Source: UBA2387 sp019454665 (lineage in GTDB: Bacteria; Armatimonadota; Fimbriimonadia; Fimbriimonadales; Fimbriimonadaceae). From it: a DNA stretch of 64,000 bases. The stretch is from contig BTVX01000008.1 in NCBI GenBank assembly GCA_045862995.1, positions 62,001-126,000 of the forward strand, in the 5' to 3' direction. How positions within the stretch are numbered: the stretch's first letter is position 1; each line of letters starts with the position of its first letter. Below are positions 50,062 through 57,780 of the stretch, in pieces. The notes beneath the pieces were generated by a model, which ran no database searches, had not been told where the DNA came from, and saw nothing but the letters and a program-made list of their open reading frames with translations. The position numbers and the translations under genes are program-made.

Positions 50062-50448
50062 CTAGAGCGGCGCGAACAGGTCCACCAGATTTCCGTCGGG
50101 ATCGGCGACCTGGGCGTACCGCTGACCCCAGAACGCGTCCCAAGGCTCCTTCACACCGCTGTAGCCTGCTGCGACAACGGTGGCAAAGGCCGCGTCCACT
50201 TCTGCCGGGCTGTCGTACAGGAACGCCAGGCCCATCCGATGACCCACGGGCTGATCCCAGTGTCCCTGGATCTCGCGCATCATCGCAACCGTGTTCCAAG
50301 ACAGCCGAATGCCTCCCCGCAATTCGACCTCCGCGTACGGCTCGCTGGTGTCGAGTTCGGGGATTTCCATTCCAAGGGTGCGATAGAACGCGACCGAAGC
50401 CGCGATGTCTTCAACGACGAGACCGATCATGTCGAGTTGGCAACGCAT
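50062..50448 (-). CDS. VOC/glyoxalase-family protein
   Basis: A 128-residue single-module vicinal-oxygen-chelate protein with two beta-alpha-beta-beta-beta units: MIGLVVEDIAASVAFYRTLG and LAFLYDSPAEVDAAFATV, then QRYAQVADPDGNLVDLFAP. Typical metal ligands are incomplete (no first His), so it may be a binding or resistance protein rather than a metalloenzyme. AGGAAA precedes ATG 50448. It is divergent from the DUF1385 gene; the interval holds a hairpin and a CCGAAC repeat. Confidence 0.82.
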   Translation of the reverse strand: MRCQLDMIGLVVEDIAASVAFYRTLGMEIPELDTSEPYAEVELRGGIRLSWNTVAMMREIQGHWDQPVGHRMGLAFLYDSPAEVDAAFATVVAAGYSGVKEPWDAFWGQRYAQVADPDGNLVDLFAPL

Positions 50449-50466
50449 GGGGTTTTCCTGGGTCTG

Positions 50467-50512
50467 GCTGATGTTGGGCTTGGGTTTCGCTCGGGGCATT
50501 CCCAACATTAGC
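50467..50512. repeat. 12-bp inverted repeat in a divergent promoter region
   Basis: GCTGATGTTGGG (50467-50478) pairs with CCCAACATTAGC (50501-50512) with one G-T wobble, around a 22-base loop. It lies between the VOC gene start and the TATAAT of the DUF1385 gene, so it may be an operator, or part of a decayed intergenic repeat. No T-run follows on either strand. Confidence 0.5.
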
Positions 50513-50552
50513 CGAACTTCACCGAACCCCACCGAACATCCGCCGAACTCCA
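50512..50552. repeat. Four CCGAAC direct repeats, 10-11 base period
   Basis: CCGAACTTCA, CCGAACCCCA, CCGAACATCCG and CCGAACTCCA follow each other from 50512. The complementary form GTTCGG recalls the tandem repeat at 3904-3923. They start inside the last base of the inverted repeat and end 40 bases before the next -10 box. Confidence 0.5.
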
Positions 50553-50591
50553 CCCATACCCGATCCGCCGGGCCGCGCGGGTCCAAGAGGC

Positions 50592-50597
50592 TATAAT
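50592..50597 (+). promoter_or_regulatory. -10 box TATAAT of the DUF1385 gene
   Basis: A perfect TATAAT ends 7 bases before GTG 50605. As in several other genes here, transcription should start at the start codon, giving a leaderless message. Confidence 0.7.
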
Positions 50598-50604
50598 CTG
50601 GCCC

Positions 50605-51660
50605 GTGCCCACCCCCGACCCCACCAGCTTTGGCGGCCAAGCGATCGTCGAAGGCGTGATGATGCGGTCCCGAAACCACTTCGCCGTCGCGGTGCGCGCC
50701 CCCAACGGCCAGATCGTCCTCCAGCAGGAGCCGCTCTCGAAGTCGTGGCTGTTCCGTCAGAAGTGGCTCATGGTGCCCTTCTTGCGGGGCACATTCGCCC
50801 TCCTCGACGCCATGTCGCTGGGGATCAAGGCGATGAACTTCGCCTCCCACGTTCAGCTCGACGAGAAGTACCTGCCCGAGGGCGTCACCGACCCGAACCA
50901 GGCCACCTACGGCAAAGCGCCCGAGGAGGGCTCCAGCGAGATCGTGAAGCCCCTCGAAAAGGGCGGCGACACGATCCGCTCGATGCAGGTCGGCGCCGCC
51001 ATGGTGCTGGGCCTGGCGCTGGGCGTCGTGCTCTTCGTCCTGGTGCCGAACGCGATGGCGGAGCCCCTGGGCAACGCGGGCTTGTCGCCTACCGCGATCA
51101 ACGTGGTGAGCGGCGTTTTCAAGATGATCGTGTTCATCGGTTACCTCATGGCGATCTCGCGCATGGAGGCCATCCGCCGGGTGTTCCAGTACCACGGGGC
51201 CGAGCACAAGGCGATCAACGCCCTTGAGATGGGAGAGCCGCTCACCACCGAGGCATGCATGCGGCAGACGCGCCTCCACCCGCGTTGCGGCACCAGTTTC
51301 GCGATCATCGTGCTGCTGGTGAGCATCCTGATCCTCACATTCATCAACCGGTACCTCTTCCCCGGTGCACCGCTCATCGTCAACCTGATGGCCCGGTTCG
51401 GGGTCGAGTTGCTCCTGTTGCCGCCCATCGCGGGCATCAGCTACGAGCTCATCCGGATCGCGGGCAAGTACCGTCACCAGAAATGGGTGAACGTGTTCTT
51501 CTGGCCCGGGTTGATGACGCAGTACATCACGACGGCCGAACCGGACCGCGATCAGATGGAGGTCGCGATCGTCTCGCTCCAGTCCGTGATCAACGCCGAA
51601 ATGGGGCTTGTCCCCACACCCCCGACCGAATCGGCTGCGCCCGCAGCCGCGAATGCATGA
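50605..51660 (+). CDS. DUF1385 membrane protein
   Basis: A 351-residue member of the conserved DUF1385 family, usually near rpmE and prfA in other phyla. The N-terminal FGGQAIVEGVMMRSRNHFAV is diagnostic, and the central YHGAEHKAINALEMGEPLT followed by TRLHPRCGTSF is the family hallmark. Four or five membrane helices occur at about 130-155, 165-185, 235-265 and 270-290. Function is unknown; it may be metal-dependent because of the conserved His and Cys cluster. Neither rpmE nor prfA is in the window. GTG 50605 follows TATAAT by 7 bases. Confidence 0.9.
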   Translation: MPTPDPTSFGGQAIVEGVMMRSRNHFAVAVRAPNGQIVLQQEPLSKSWLFRQKWLMVPFLRGTFALLDAMSLGIKAMNFASHVQLDEKYLPEGVTDPNQATYGKAPEEGSSEIVKPLEKGGDTIRSMQVGAAMVLGLALGVVLFVLVPNAMAEPLGNAGLSPTAINVVSGVFKMIVFIGYLMAISRMEAIRRVFQYHGAEHKAINALEMGEPLTTEACMRQTRLHPRCGTSFAIIVLLVSILILTFINRYLFPGAPLIVNLMARFGVELLLLPPIAGISYELIRIAGKYRHQKWVNVFFWPGLMTQYITTAEPDRDQMEVAIVSLQSVINAEMGLVPTPPTESAAPAAANA

Positions 51661-51742
51661 ACCCATCGGTGCCGCCGTCGTCTTTACTACCACGAACCGA
51701 AATGTATCACGGCGCGGACGCGCCGCCTCTGGACACGCATCC

Positions 51743-53269
51743 ATGAACCGAAACCGAACCTCCCTCCGCGCCCTTGCCGTTGCCGCTTCGCTGGGCGTCG
51801 CGACGCTCTTCGCCCAACCCTCGTTCACGGCCATTCCCTATCCGGCCACGGGCGGCTTCAGTTCGGTGGCGTTCGCCGTCTCGCAAGATGGCGGCCGCGT
51901 GGTCGGCGACAGCGACGTGACCGGAGGGTTCATGGCTTACGAGTGGTCGCTCGGCGGCGGCACAGTGGGACTGGGCGTGCTGCCCGGCGGTGCGACGGAT
52001 TCGACCGCTTGGGGCGTCTCGAACGACGGCTTGGTCATCGTGGGGCAATCGGACTCCTCGTCGGGTATCCAAGCATTCAGGTACGTGGTTGGCAGCGGCA
52101 TGTCGCTGATCGGCGATCTTCCCGGCGGCACCGTGGATACCGGTGCCTTGGGCATCTCGGGCAACGGCTTGGTCGTCGTCGGCGCAGGCGTCTCCGGCAA
52201 TGGCGAGGAGGCGTTCCGATGGACGAGCGGCGGTGGATTCCAGCCTCTGGGCGACCTGGCGGGCGGCGCGTTCTTCAGTCAAGCCTGGTCGGCCAATCTG
52301 GATGGCTCGGTCGTCGTCGGTCTGGCGACTTCGGCCTCCGGCCAGCAGGCTTTTCGATGGACGAGCGGTGGTGGCATGGTCGGGCTGGGCGATCTACCCG
52401 GCGGGAGCTCGGTCAGCTGGGCCTACCACACCAACGACGATGGATCGGTGGTCGTCGGGTTCTCGAACTCCTCCAACGGCGACGAGGCGTTCCGATGGAC
52501 GTCGGGCGGTGGCATGGTCGGCCTGGGCGACTTGCCGGGTTCTGTCGTGAGTTCGATCGCCTATGGCGTGGACGGCAGCGGCAACATCGTGGTCGGCACC
52601 GGCACCTCTGCGGACGGCGACGAGGCGTTTGTGTGGCGTTCGGGCTTCGGCATGCGCCGGGTCCGCGACCTGCTGATCAGCCAAGGGCTCGAGTCTTCGC
52701 TGACCGATTGGATCCTCATCGACGCGAACGCCGTGTCGCGCGATGGAACGGCCATCGTCGGTTCCGGGGTCAATCCTTCGGGCAACATCCAAGCCTATCG
52801 CGCCGCCGGGCTGCTCATTGACGACGGCACGATCTCCGGCACGCTCAACTTCCTGAGCCTGAGCGGTTCCAAGCCGGCGACCACGTTCGAGTTCCGCACC
52901 CAAGCCAACTCGTCGGTGTTCTCGTCGCATTCCATCACGCCTTCCGGCACCGGCGCATACTCCGTCACGACGTTTGCCGGCAACTTCCGCATGGCCGTCA
53001 AGGCCAGCACGTTCCTCCGCCGGGTGGTCTCCGTGGACACGACGACCAGCGACGTCACCGGCATGGACCTCACGCTCACCAACGGCGACGTGAACGGCGA
53101 CAACAGCGTGAACGTGGCCGACTTCCTGCTCATCCGGGCCGCGTTCGGCACCACCTCGGGCGGCGGCGGCTACAACCCGAACGCGGACCTGAACAAGGAC
53201 GGCTCGGTGAACATCAGCGACTTTTTGATTTTCCGAGCGAGCTTTGGGCAGAGCGGCGACGCTTGGTGA
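51743..53269 (+). CDS. Secreted HAF-repeat protein with dockerin-like tail
   Basis: A 508-residue exported protein. Signal peptide up to about residue 25 (AVAASLGVATLFAQ). Residues 30-340 contain six or seven HAF-type units of about 45 residues built on EAFRWTSGGGMVGLGDLPGG followed by SxAxxVxxDGSVVVG, probably beta-propeller blades. A beta domain (about 355-440) follows, then two dockerin-type loops, DVNGDNSVN and DLNKDGSVN, with helices ending in AAFG and ASFG. The tail layout equals that of the protein at the left edge. The GC-rich repeats could recombine. Function is unknown, probably cell-surface adhesion or binding. Confidence 0.8.
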   Translation: MNRNRTSLRALAVAASLGVATLFAQPSFTAIPYPATGGFSSVAFAVSQDGGRVVGDSDVTGGFMAYEWSLGGGTVGLGVLPGGATDSTAWGVSNDGLVIVGQSDSSSGIQAFRYVVGSGMSLIGDLPGGTVDTGALGISGNGLVVVGAGVSGNGEEAFRWTSGGGFQPLGDLAGGAFFSQAWSANLDGSVVVGLATSASGQQAFRWTSGGGMVGLGDLPGGSSVSWAYHTNDDGSVVVGFSNSSNGDEAFRWTSGGGMVGLGDLPGSVVSSIAYGVDGSGNIVVGTGTSADGDEAFVWRSGFGMRRVRDLLISQGLESSLTDWILIDANAVSRDGTAIVGSGVNPSGNIQAYRAAGLLIDDGTISGTLNFLSLSGSKPATTFEFRTQANSSVFSSHSITPSGTGAYSVTTFAGNFRMAVKASTFLRRVVSVDTTTSDVTGMDLTLTNGDVNGDNSVNVADFLLIRAAFGTTSGGGGYNPNADLNKDGSVNISDFLIFRASFGQSGDAW

Positions 53270-53446
53270 GCGTCTCACCGTTCACCTTCCCCGGGGTCGG
53301 CGTCTTGTCAACTGGGCGGCTCTTGAACGGGTGTTTGAACGGTCTTGCGCGCCTTTGGTGGTCTTCGGGCGATGCCCCGTGGCGAGGACCGCCGGGCAAG
53401 CGCCTACAGGGGCGGCAGATGCGCGACTCCTCGCTATACTGGAGAC

Positions 53447-54454
53447 ATGACGGGGCTCGCCGTGCTGGTCGGTTGGATGGGCGTTTTCGCCCCCTTGCCG
53501 GGGTGGAAGGTGGTTGCCGCTGGACCTCCGGTCTCGTACTTCAACACCGTGATCTGGGCGGATAACGGCTCGTTTGTCGGCCAAGGCCCGGGAGCCTCCG
53601 GGGTCGCCGTCTTTCGTTTCGATGCCGAGGAGGGGTCTTTGGCCATCTGGCCCAAGGGCCATTTGGACCATCGGCAACGGGATTGCGGAGCGATGCTGGC
53701 CAGCTTCGTGGCAGGCGAGCGGTATGACACGTACGATATCGCCTCGGGTCGGTTGTTGATGTCGGTGCCGATGCCCGCCTTTCGCGTGGGCAGCACCGTG
53801 GTGTCGGGCAACCGTGCATGGGACCTACAGACGGGGCAGGAAGTGGTGCCGATCCCAGGCCTGCTGTACGACTCTCCCAAGAGGCGATTGGCGGTGATTC
53901 GACGCGAGGGGGCTCGCGGATCGACGATCCTGCTCACAGAGTTTGAACCGGGCACGGACCGCGCGCTCAAGAGCCACCCGTTGAGGTACGAGCCTGCCGA
54001 CACTGCCGTTTTCGGCTCTCCGGACGGAGGCCCATTCGCCGTGCGTCAAGGTATCCGTGGTTGGGTGGACCAGGTCTTCAACTCGAAGTTCGAGCCGGTC
54101 CTGACGGATTACTGGCGCATCAACGCTTGGACACCCTTCGGCGTGCTCCAACATCCGCAACCTCGCGAGTTGGGAGATCGCCCGAAGAAACTTCGCCTGG
54201 CTAATCCCGAGACCGGCGAAGTCCTTTGGCAGATCGAGCTTGACTGTGCCGATTTGGCGCAATGGGACGGGTCCTACATTCGCCTGTACTCACCCGAACG
54301 GGCGACATACGACCGCTTCGGCAATCGGATCATCCCCGAGCCTCCTGTCGCACAACGGCCACGCCGGGCATACACCGTGTACCGTCAGGAGTGGGCCATC
54401 TCTTTTCGCGGCCCTCGGACTGTGGTTTGGCGACGCCAGGAGGGCGAGCAATGA
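53447..54454 (+). CDS. Hypothetical propeller-like protein, first of a tandem pair
   Basis: A 335-residue protein of unknown family. The start MTGLAVLVGWMGVFAPLPGW is hydrophobic and may be a membrane anchor or weak signal peptide. The rest shows short strand pairs with Trp and Asp-Gly turns (YDTYDIASGRLLMSV, AWDLQTGQEVV, LANPETGEVLWQIELD), suggesting PQQ/WD-like blades. TATACT (53435-53440) ends exactly 6 bases before ATG 53447; GGAG in between could also serve as ribosome site. Its stop overlaps the ATG of a diverged copy (ATGA), and a third small membrane gene follows, making one operon. Confidence 0.65.
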   Translation: MTGLAVLVGWMGVFAPLPGWKVVAAGPPVSYFNTVIWADNGSFVGQGPGASGVAVFRFDAEEGSLAIWPKGHLDHRQRDCGAMLASFVAGERYDTYDIASGRLLMSVPMPAFRVGSTVVSGNRAWDLQTGQEVVPIPGLLYDSPKRRLAVIRREGARGSTILLTEFEPGTDRALKSHPLRYEPADTAVFGSPDGGPFAVRQGIRGWVDQVFNSKFEPVLTDYWRINAWTPFGVLQHPQPRELGDRPKKLRLANPETGEVLWQIELDCADLAQWDGSYIRLYSPERATYDRFGNRIIPEPPVAQRPRRAYTVYRQEWAISFRGPRTVVWRRQEGEQ

Positions 54455-55426
54455 CGGGACTCGCCGTGCTAGTCGGTTGGATGGGGGTTTTCGCCCCCTT
54501 GCCGGGGTGGAAGCTGGTGGCCGTAGCGCCGGGCGGCGGCACGTTCTTCTATCCCAGGCTTGTTGTCCCCGATGGGTCGTTCGTCGGCCGAGGGCCGTCA
54601 CCTTTCTCCACGCTTTGGTACCGTGCCACCGACCAGCGGCTGGTTGTTTGGGATCGAGGCTGGATTGACAATTGGCAGCGGGACTGCGGGCTCGGCTACG
54701 TGAGCTTCAACGTCGGCGAGGATTACGAGACCTACGATCTGGCCACAGGCGAGCTGATCTTGAGAGTCCCCGGGCCCGCTTACCGAATCGGCCTTTCCAT
54801 TGTGGGGAGCAAGACTTGGGACCTGCACTCCGGGCGGGAGGTGCCGGCCATCCCCAAAACCCGCCTCGTTTGGGATTCGCCGCGCCGACGCTTGGGAATT
54901 CAGGAGACAGAGCGCGGCTACCGGGTGGTGGAGTATGAGCCTGGAACCACGCGGGAGATGCGCTCGGCACGCCATCGTTGGGGCTTGGTGGACCACGTGT
55001 GGGGCGACCCCGACACCGGCCCGTTCGCCCTCCAAGCCACGGCGAGCAACGGCATGCCCATGTATGTACACGTTCGACCTGCGGAACGTCTTGACGGACG
55101 AGTGGCGGATCGAGAGTTGGGGCCCGCTTGGCGTCATCCAGAAAGAACTCAAAGACAAGACCAGTCTGCCCGACCAACGGTACCGGCTGGTGGATCCGCA
55201 CAGGGGCGAGGTGCTTTGGGAGCGGGACGACCTGAACGGGAGGCTGATCCGGTGGGATGGAAGCCTGATCTTGCTGAGCGCGGGATTCAAGGAGAGCTAC
55301 CTTGATGCGCGCGGCGTTCCGGTTTCGCCTCCGCCCGACCGCCGGCGGCGCGTTTGGGAGATCGGGGCGGGTCATGCCGTGAACTGCCCGGGCCGATGGG
55401 TGGGCGTGTGGAGGCGGGCTGGGTGA
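54451..55426 (+). pseudogene. Second copy of the tandem pair, frameshifted by a 4-base duplication
   Basis: The first 205 codons match the upstream gene (same N-terminus, YETYDLATGELILRV, WDLHSGREV). Near base 55060 the frame is lost: the in-frame continuation is Arg/Pro-rich and unlike the paralogue, while the +1 frame resumes the homology (RNVLTDEWRIESWGPLGVIQ, RLVDPHRGEVLWERDDL) to a stop at 55426. The break point is ATGTATGT (55060-55067); removing one ATGT restores the frame. The restored stop overlaps the GTG of the next gene (GTGA), confirming the original reading. It could be a sequencing error, a recent mutation or a slippage switch. Confidence 0.7.
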
Positions 55427-55734
55427 CGTTGTTGGCGTGCAGCGGTCCGAACGTGCAGCAGAGCATTTACTGGGCCATCGGATTCGGCCATGTTCTGGCC
55501 TGGGCGGGTGGAGTACTGACCTGCCTCATGGTGCGGGACATGCTCCGGGCTCGCCGCTTCGGCTGGACGATTCCGCCAGCATTGGTCTTTCTAGCCTTCC
55601 ACCCCGCATGGTGGATCAGCGCTTGGAACGGCGATTGCGGTTCCGCCAAGATCGACCTCTCGATTGTATCGATGGCTGCGTTCGTGGGACTTTATGTCGC
55701 TCACCTCAAGTGGCTGGCTAAGCTGTCCGCTTGA
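55423..55734 (+). CDS. Small membrane protein, 103 residues
   Basis: A hydrophobic protein with three likely membrane segments (SIYWAIGFGHVLAWAGGVLT, TIPPALVFLAFHPAWW, LSIVSMAAFVGLYVAHLKWL). I do not recognise a family. GTG 55423 overlaps the stop of the repaired upstream gene; the 23 residues before it in the longer frame are shadow. It ends inside the tail of the convergent brnA gene by 17 bases. Its translation probably depends on ribosomes arriving from the upstream gene, so the frameshift there could lower its expression. Confidence 0.6.
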   Translation: MTLLACSGPNVQQSIYWAIGFGHVLAWAGGVLTCLMVRDMLRARRFGWTIPPALVFLAFHPAWWISAWNGDCGSAKIDLSIVSMAAFVGLYVAHLKWLAKLSA

Positions 55735-55939
55735 GTCGCTCGGCGATCCAAGCCTTGATGATGGCCTGGCGGGAGAGGCCGAGGCGCGCGGCTTCGATGT
55801 CGAGCGATTCGACCATCCACGCGGGAAGGGCCACATTCACGCGCCGCGAAGCACCGGGCCTCCGAGCCCGCGCCACGTCAAGCAGTTCGACAACGTCCTC
55901 TCCGGCATCGAACTTCGCATCGAAATCAGCTGCTTTCAT
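55718..55939 (-). CDS. brnA: BrnA-like antitoxin
   Basis: A 73-residue ribbon-helix-helix-type antitoxin. The first half is acidic and would wrap the toxin (FDAKFDAGEDVVELLD); the second half (RRVNVALPAWMVESLDIEAA, LGLSRQAIIKAWIAERLK) is the DNA-binding fold. It starts within the end of the toxin gene (14-base overlap), the normal order for brnT-brnA. Together they should repress the TATAAT promoter at 56213-56218. Confidence 0.83.
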   Translation of the reverse strand: MKAADFDAKFDAGEDVVELLDVARARRPGASRRVNVALPAWMVESLDIEAARLGLSRQAIIKAWIAERLKRTA

Positions 55940-56189
55940 AGAGATGTTCCTCGCTCTGCCGGGCCCGACGAACAGAGATAATCCTGATCCTGCCTTGCCT
56001 GTATGTGACGACTGCCGCCCATATCGCATCCCGAAACTTTGCGATCACGAGCCAACGATCCTCATCAGTCGTTCGCGCCGGCACTTCGATTCGGTCCAGG
56101 TCGTCCCAAAGACCTTGGGCCTCGATAAAATCGACACCGTGTTTGAGCAGGTTGGCCTCGCTTTTGGCTGGGTCAAACTCAAAGTCCAT
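55926..56189 (-). CDS. brnT: BrnT-like ribonuclease toxin
   Basis: An 87-residue RelE-fold mRNA nuclease of the BrnT family. FEFDPAKSEANLLKHGVDF at the start, the DEDRWLVIAKF strand and the closing IRIISVRRARQSEEHLYE are diagnostic and look intact, so the pair is probably functional, in contrast to the HigB remnant at 22911. The promoter TATAAT (56213-56218, minus strand) lies inside the end of the Uma2-like gene, giving a leader of about 17 bases. Confidence 0.87.
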   Translation of the reverse strand: MDFEFDPAKSEANLLKHGVDFIEAQGLWDDLDRIEVPARTTDEDRWLVIAKFRDAIWAAVVTYRQGRIRIISVRRARQSEEHLYESS

Positions 56190-56197
56190 TGGAGCTT

Positions 56198-56809
56198 CTA
56201 GGCCAGAATGGCATTATATACCACTCCCACCCGCTTCTCAGGGACCCTCCATTGATCGGAAGCCGTCTGAAGCGCGGCCTGTAGCGATCGCTTCCGAATT
56301 CGCTCGCACGACCCGTAGACGCCCGCCGAGGGGGTGCGGAAGACCTCGACCGCTCCCTTAGTCAAGTCCACCAGCCAGTATTCCGGGATGCCGTGTTCCG
56401 CATAGAGCCTCGCCTTGAGGGTTCGGTCCGTCGCCAGCGACGAGTCGGACACTTCGACCACCAGCCAGATGTCCTGGGCTTGCGGGTGGCGCTCCAAGTA
56501 CCGCTCGCAGGGTCCCTGGGCGACGACCACATCCGGCTCGGGGGCGCTGAGGGCGCCGAGCACGATGGGAGAGTGCGCGCGCAAGCAAGCCGTTGGCGCG
56601 GCGGCGGCGAGACGTTCGCGCAGGATGGACGTGACCGCTGCGTGCCGAGGCGATTGGGGGCTCATCGCAACGATCTGGCCCTCGAGGAGCTCGACGCGGT
56701 CGCGAGGGCCGAGCAGACCGTTGGCGACGGCGCGAAAGAACTCCTCGACGCGGAGAGGTTTCCCGCCGGTCGAGTACTGGGCCGCCGCTTCGTGGACTCT
56801 GTCGGTCAC
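56198..56809 (-). CDS. Uma2-family (DUF820) putative endonuclease
   Basis: A 203-residue restriction-endonuclease-fold protein. Fold motifs of Uma2 are in order: ELLEGQIVAMSPQSPRHA, SPIVLGALSAPEPDVVV (active-site PD), DIWLVVEVSDSS (ExS) and RTLKARLYAEHGIPEYWLVD (Lys). Such genes are abundant in cyanobacteria and deep-branching phyla; function is unclear, perhaps mobile-element related. TAGAAT (56816-56821, minus strand) lies 6 bases before the GTG start 56809, suggesting a leaderless message. The brnTA promoter is inside its last codons. Confidence 0.87.
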   Translation of the reverse strand: MTDRVHEAAAQYSTGGKPLRVEEFFRAVANGLLGPRDRVELLEGQIVAMSPQSPRHAAVTSILRERLAAAAPTACLRAHSPIVLGALSAPEPDVVVAQGPCERYLERHPQAQDIWLVVEVSDSSLATDRTLKARLYAEHGIPEYWLVDLTKGAVEVFRTPSAGVYGSCERIRKRSLQAALQTASDQWRVPEKRVGVVYNAILA

Positions 56810-56832
56810 GAGTTGATTCTACACCGGCAGTC

Positions 56833-57780
56833 TCACACTTCCGGCGAGGGATTCTCGGGTTCCTGTTCCAGAAGCTCCGTCATTGCCGCCGCGAACTCGG
56901 CGGCGAACTCCTGGTTGCCCGTCATCGTAGCGATCATCGCGACCCCGCCCAACGCTTCGACTTGCCGTTGCCACGCTTCATGAGGCGTCACGTCGTCTAG
57001 GATTGCTGCCAGCCGTTCGTACTCTTTTGCCTTCTCTGTTTCGCCTCGAGCGGTCGCGACTTGGGCCAACTTACGGTATTGTGCAGCCACTCGCTCAGGG
57101 TCGCCGAATCGTTGGTCTGCTTCCAAAGCACGAAGCGCGAGCGGCTCGAGCTCTTCCAATGGTTGACACTCTTCTGCGTGCATCAGTGCGATGGTGAAGC
57201 ACATGCTCACATGCCGATCGTCGCCCAACTCGGCATAGACCTCCGCACCGTCCAACGCCCAATCGCGCTTTGCTTCAGGAGTCGCATCGGCTATTGCCAA
57301 CCCAAACAAGCAGGACGCAACGCCCATCTTGTCACCTAATGTTGAGTAGATAGCCTTCGCCTGCTTGTAGCAATCCGTCGCGGAGTCGCGGTCGGCCAAC
57401 GCAATGGTACGGCCCTTGGCTTCCAGGACTTTCGCTCGCAGTTCCTCCGAACCACACTCCTCGGCGATTGCCTCCGCTTCTCTCAACATCGGTGACTTCT
57501 TATAAGAGGGTGCAAAGGGCAGAGCGGCGATCAATGCGCGAACGAGTCCCGGCTTGTGGCCGATCCTGCGGAACACGGCTTCCGCCTCTCGCGCCAGCTC
57601 GCTCGAACGCACGAAGGGCTCGGCGTCCGTATCCGAGCGAACCCACTTCACCATATGGCTTAGTTCGAGCAACCCGTAACCCGTTTCGAGATCATCGCCC
57701 TCTCTCCGGCATTCCTCAAGCCGCCGAAGGACCTCCTGCATGCCCTCTTCTGTTAGCGGCGCACGCCAAAGCTCAGCCAT
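56833..57780 (-). CDS. TPR-like repeat protein
   Basis: A 315-residue helical cytoplasmic protein. Pairs of helices with TPR spacing are seen along its length: ETGYGLLELSHMVKWV, SELAREAEAVFRRIG, AKGRTIALADRDSATDCYKQ, AKRDWALDGAEVYAELGD and AQYRKLAQVATARGETEKAK. No enzymatic domain. The ATG lies 8 bases inside the end of thrS, so it is probably expressed from the thrS transcript, but a functional link is doubtful. Composition is less GC-rich than in thrS. Confidence 0.65.
   Translation of the reverse strand: MAELWRAPLTEEGMQEVLRRLEECRREGDDLETGYGLLELSHMVKWVRSDTDAEPFVRSSELAREAEAVFRRIGHKPGLVRALIAALPFAPSYKKSPMLREAEAIAEECGSEELRAKVLEAKGRTIALADRDSATDCYKQAKAIYSTLGDKMGVASCLFGLAIADATPEAKRDWALDGAEVYAELGDDRHVSMCFTIALMHAEECQPLEELEPLALRALEADQRFGDPERVAAQYRKLAQVATARGETEKAKEYERLAAILDDVTPHEAWQRQVEALGGVAMIATMTGNQEFAAEFAAAMTELLEQEPENPSPEV

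Noticed and set aside
50605..51660. Link of DUF1385 to rpmE or prfA
   Set aside because: Neither gene is present beside it in this window, so the usual neighbourhood could not be used as evidence.
53323..53342. TTGAACGG direct repeat as an operator
   Set aside because: Two copies 12 bases apart, but about 90 bases from the only nearby -10 box and without further support.
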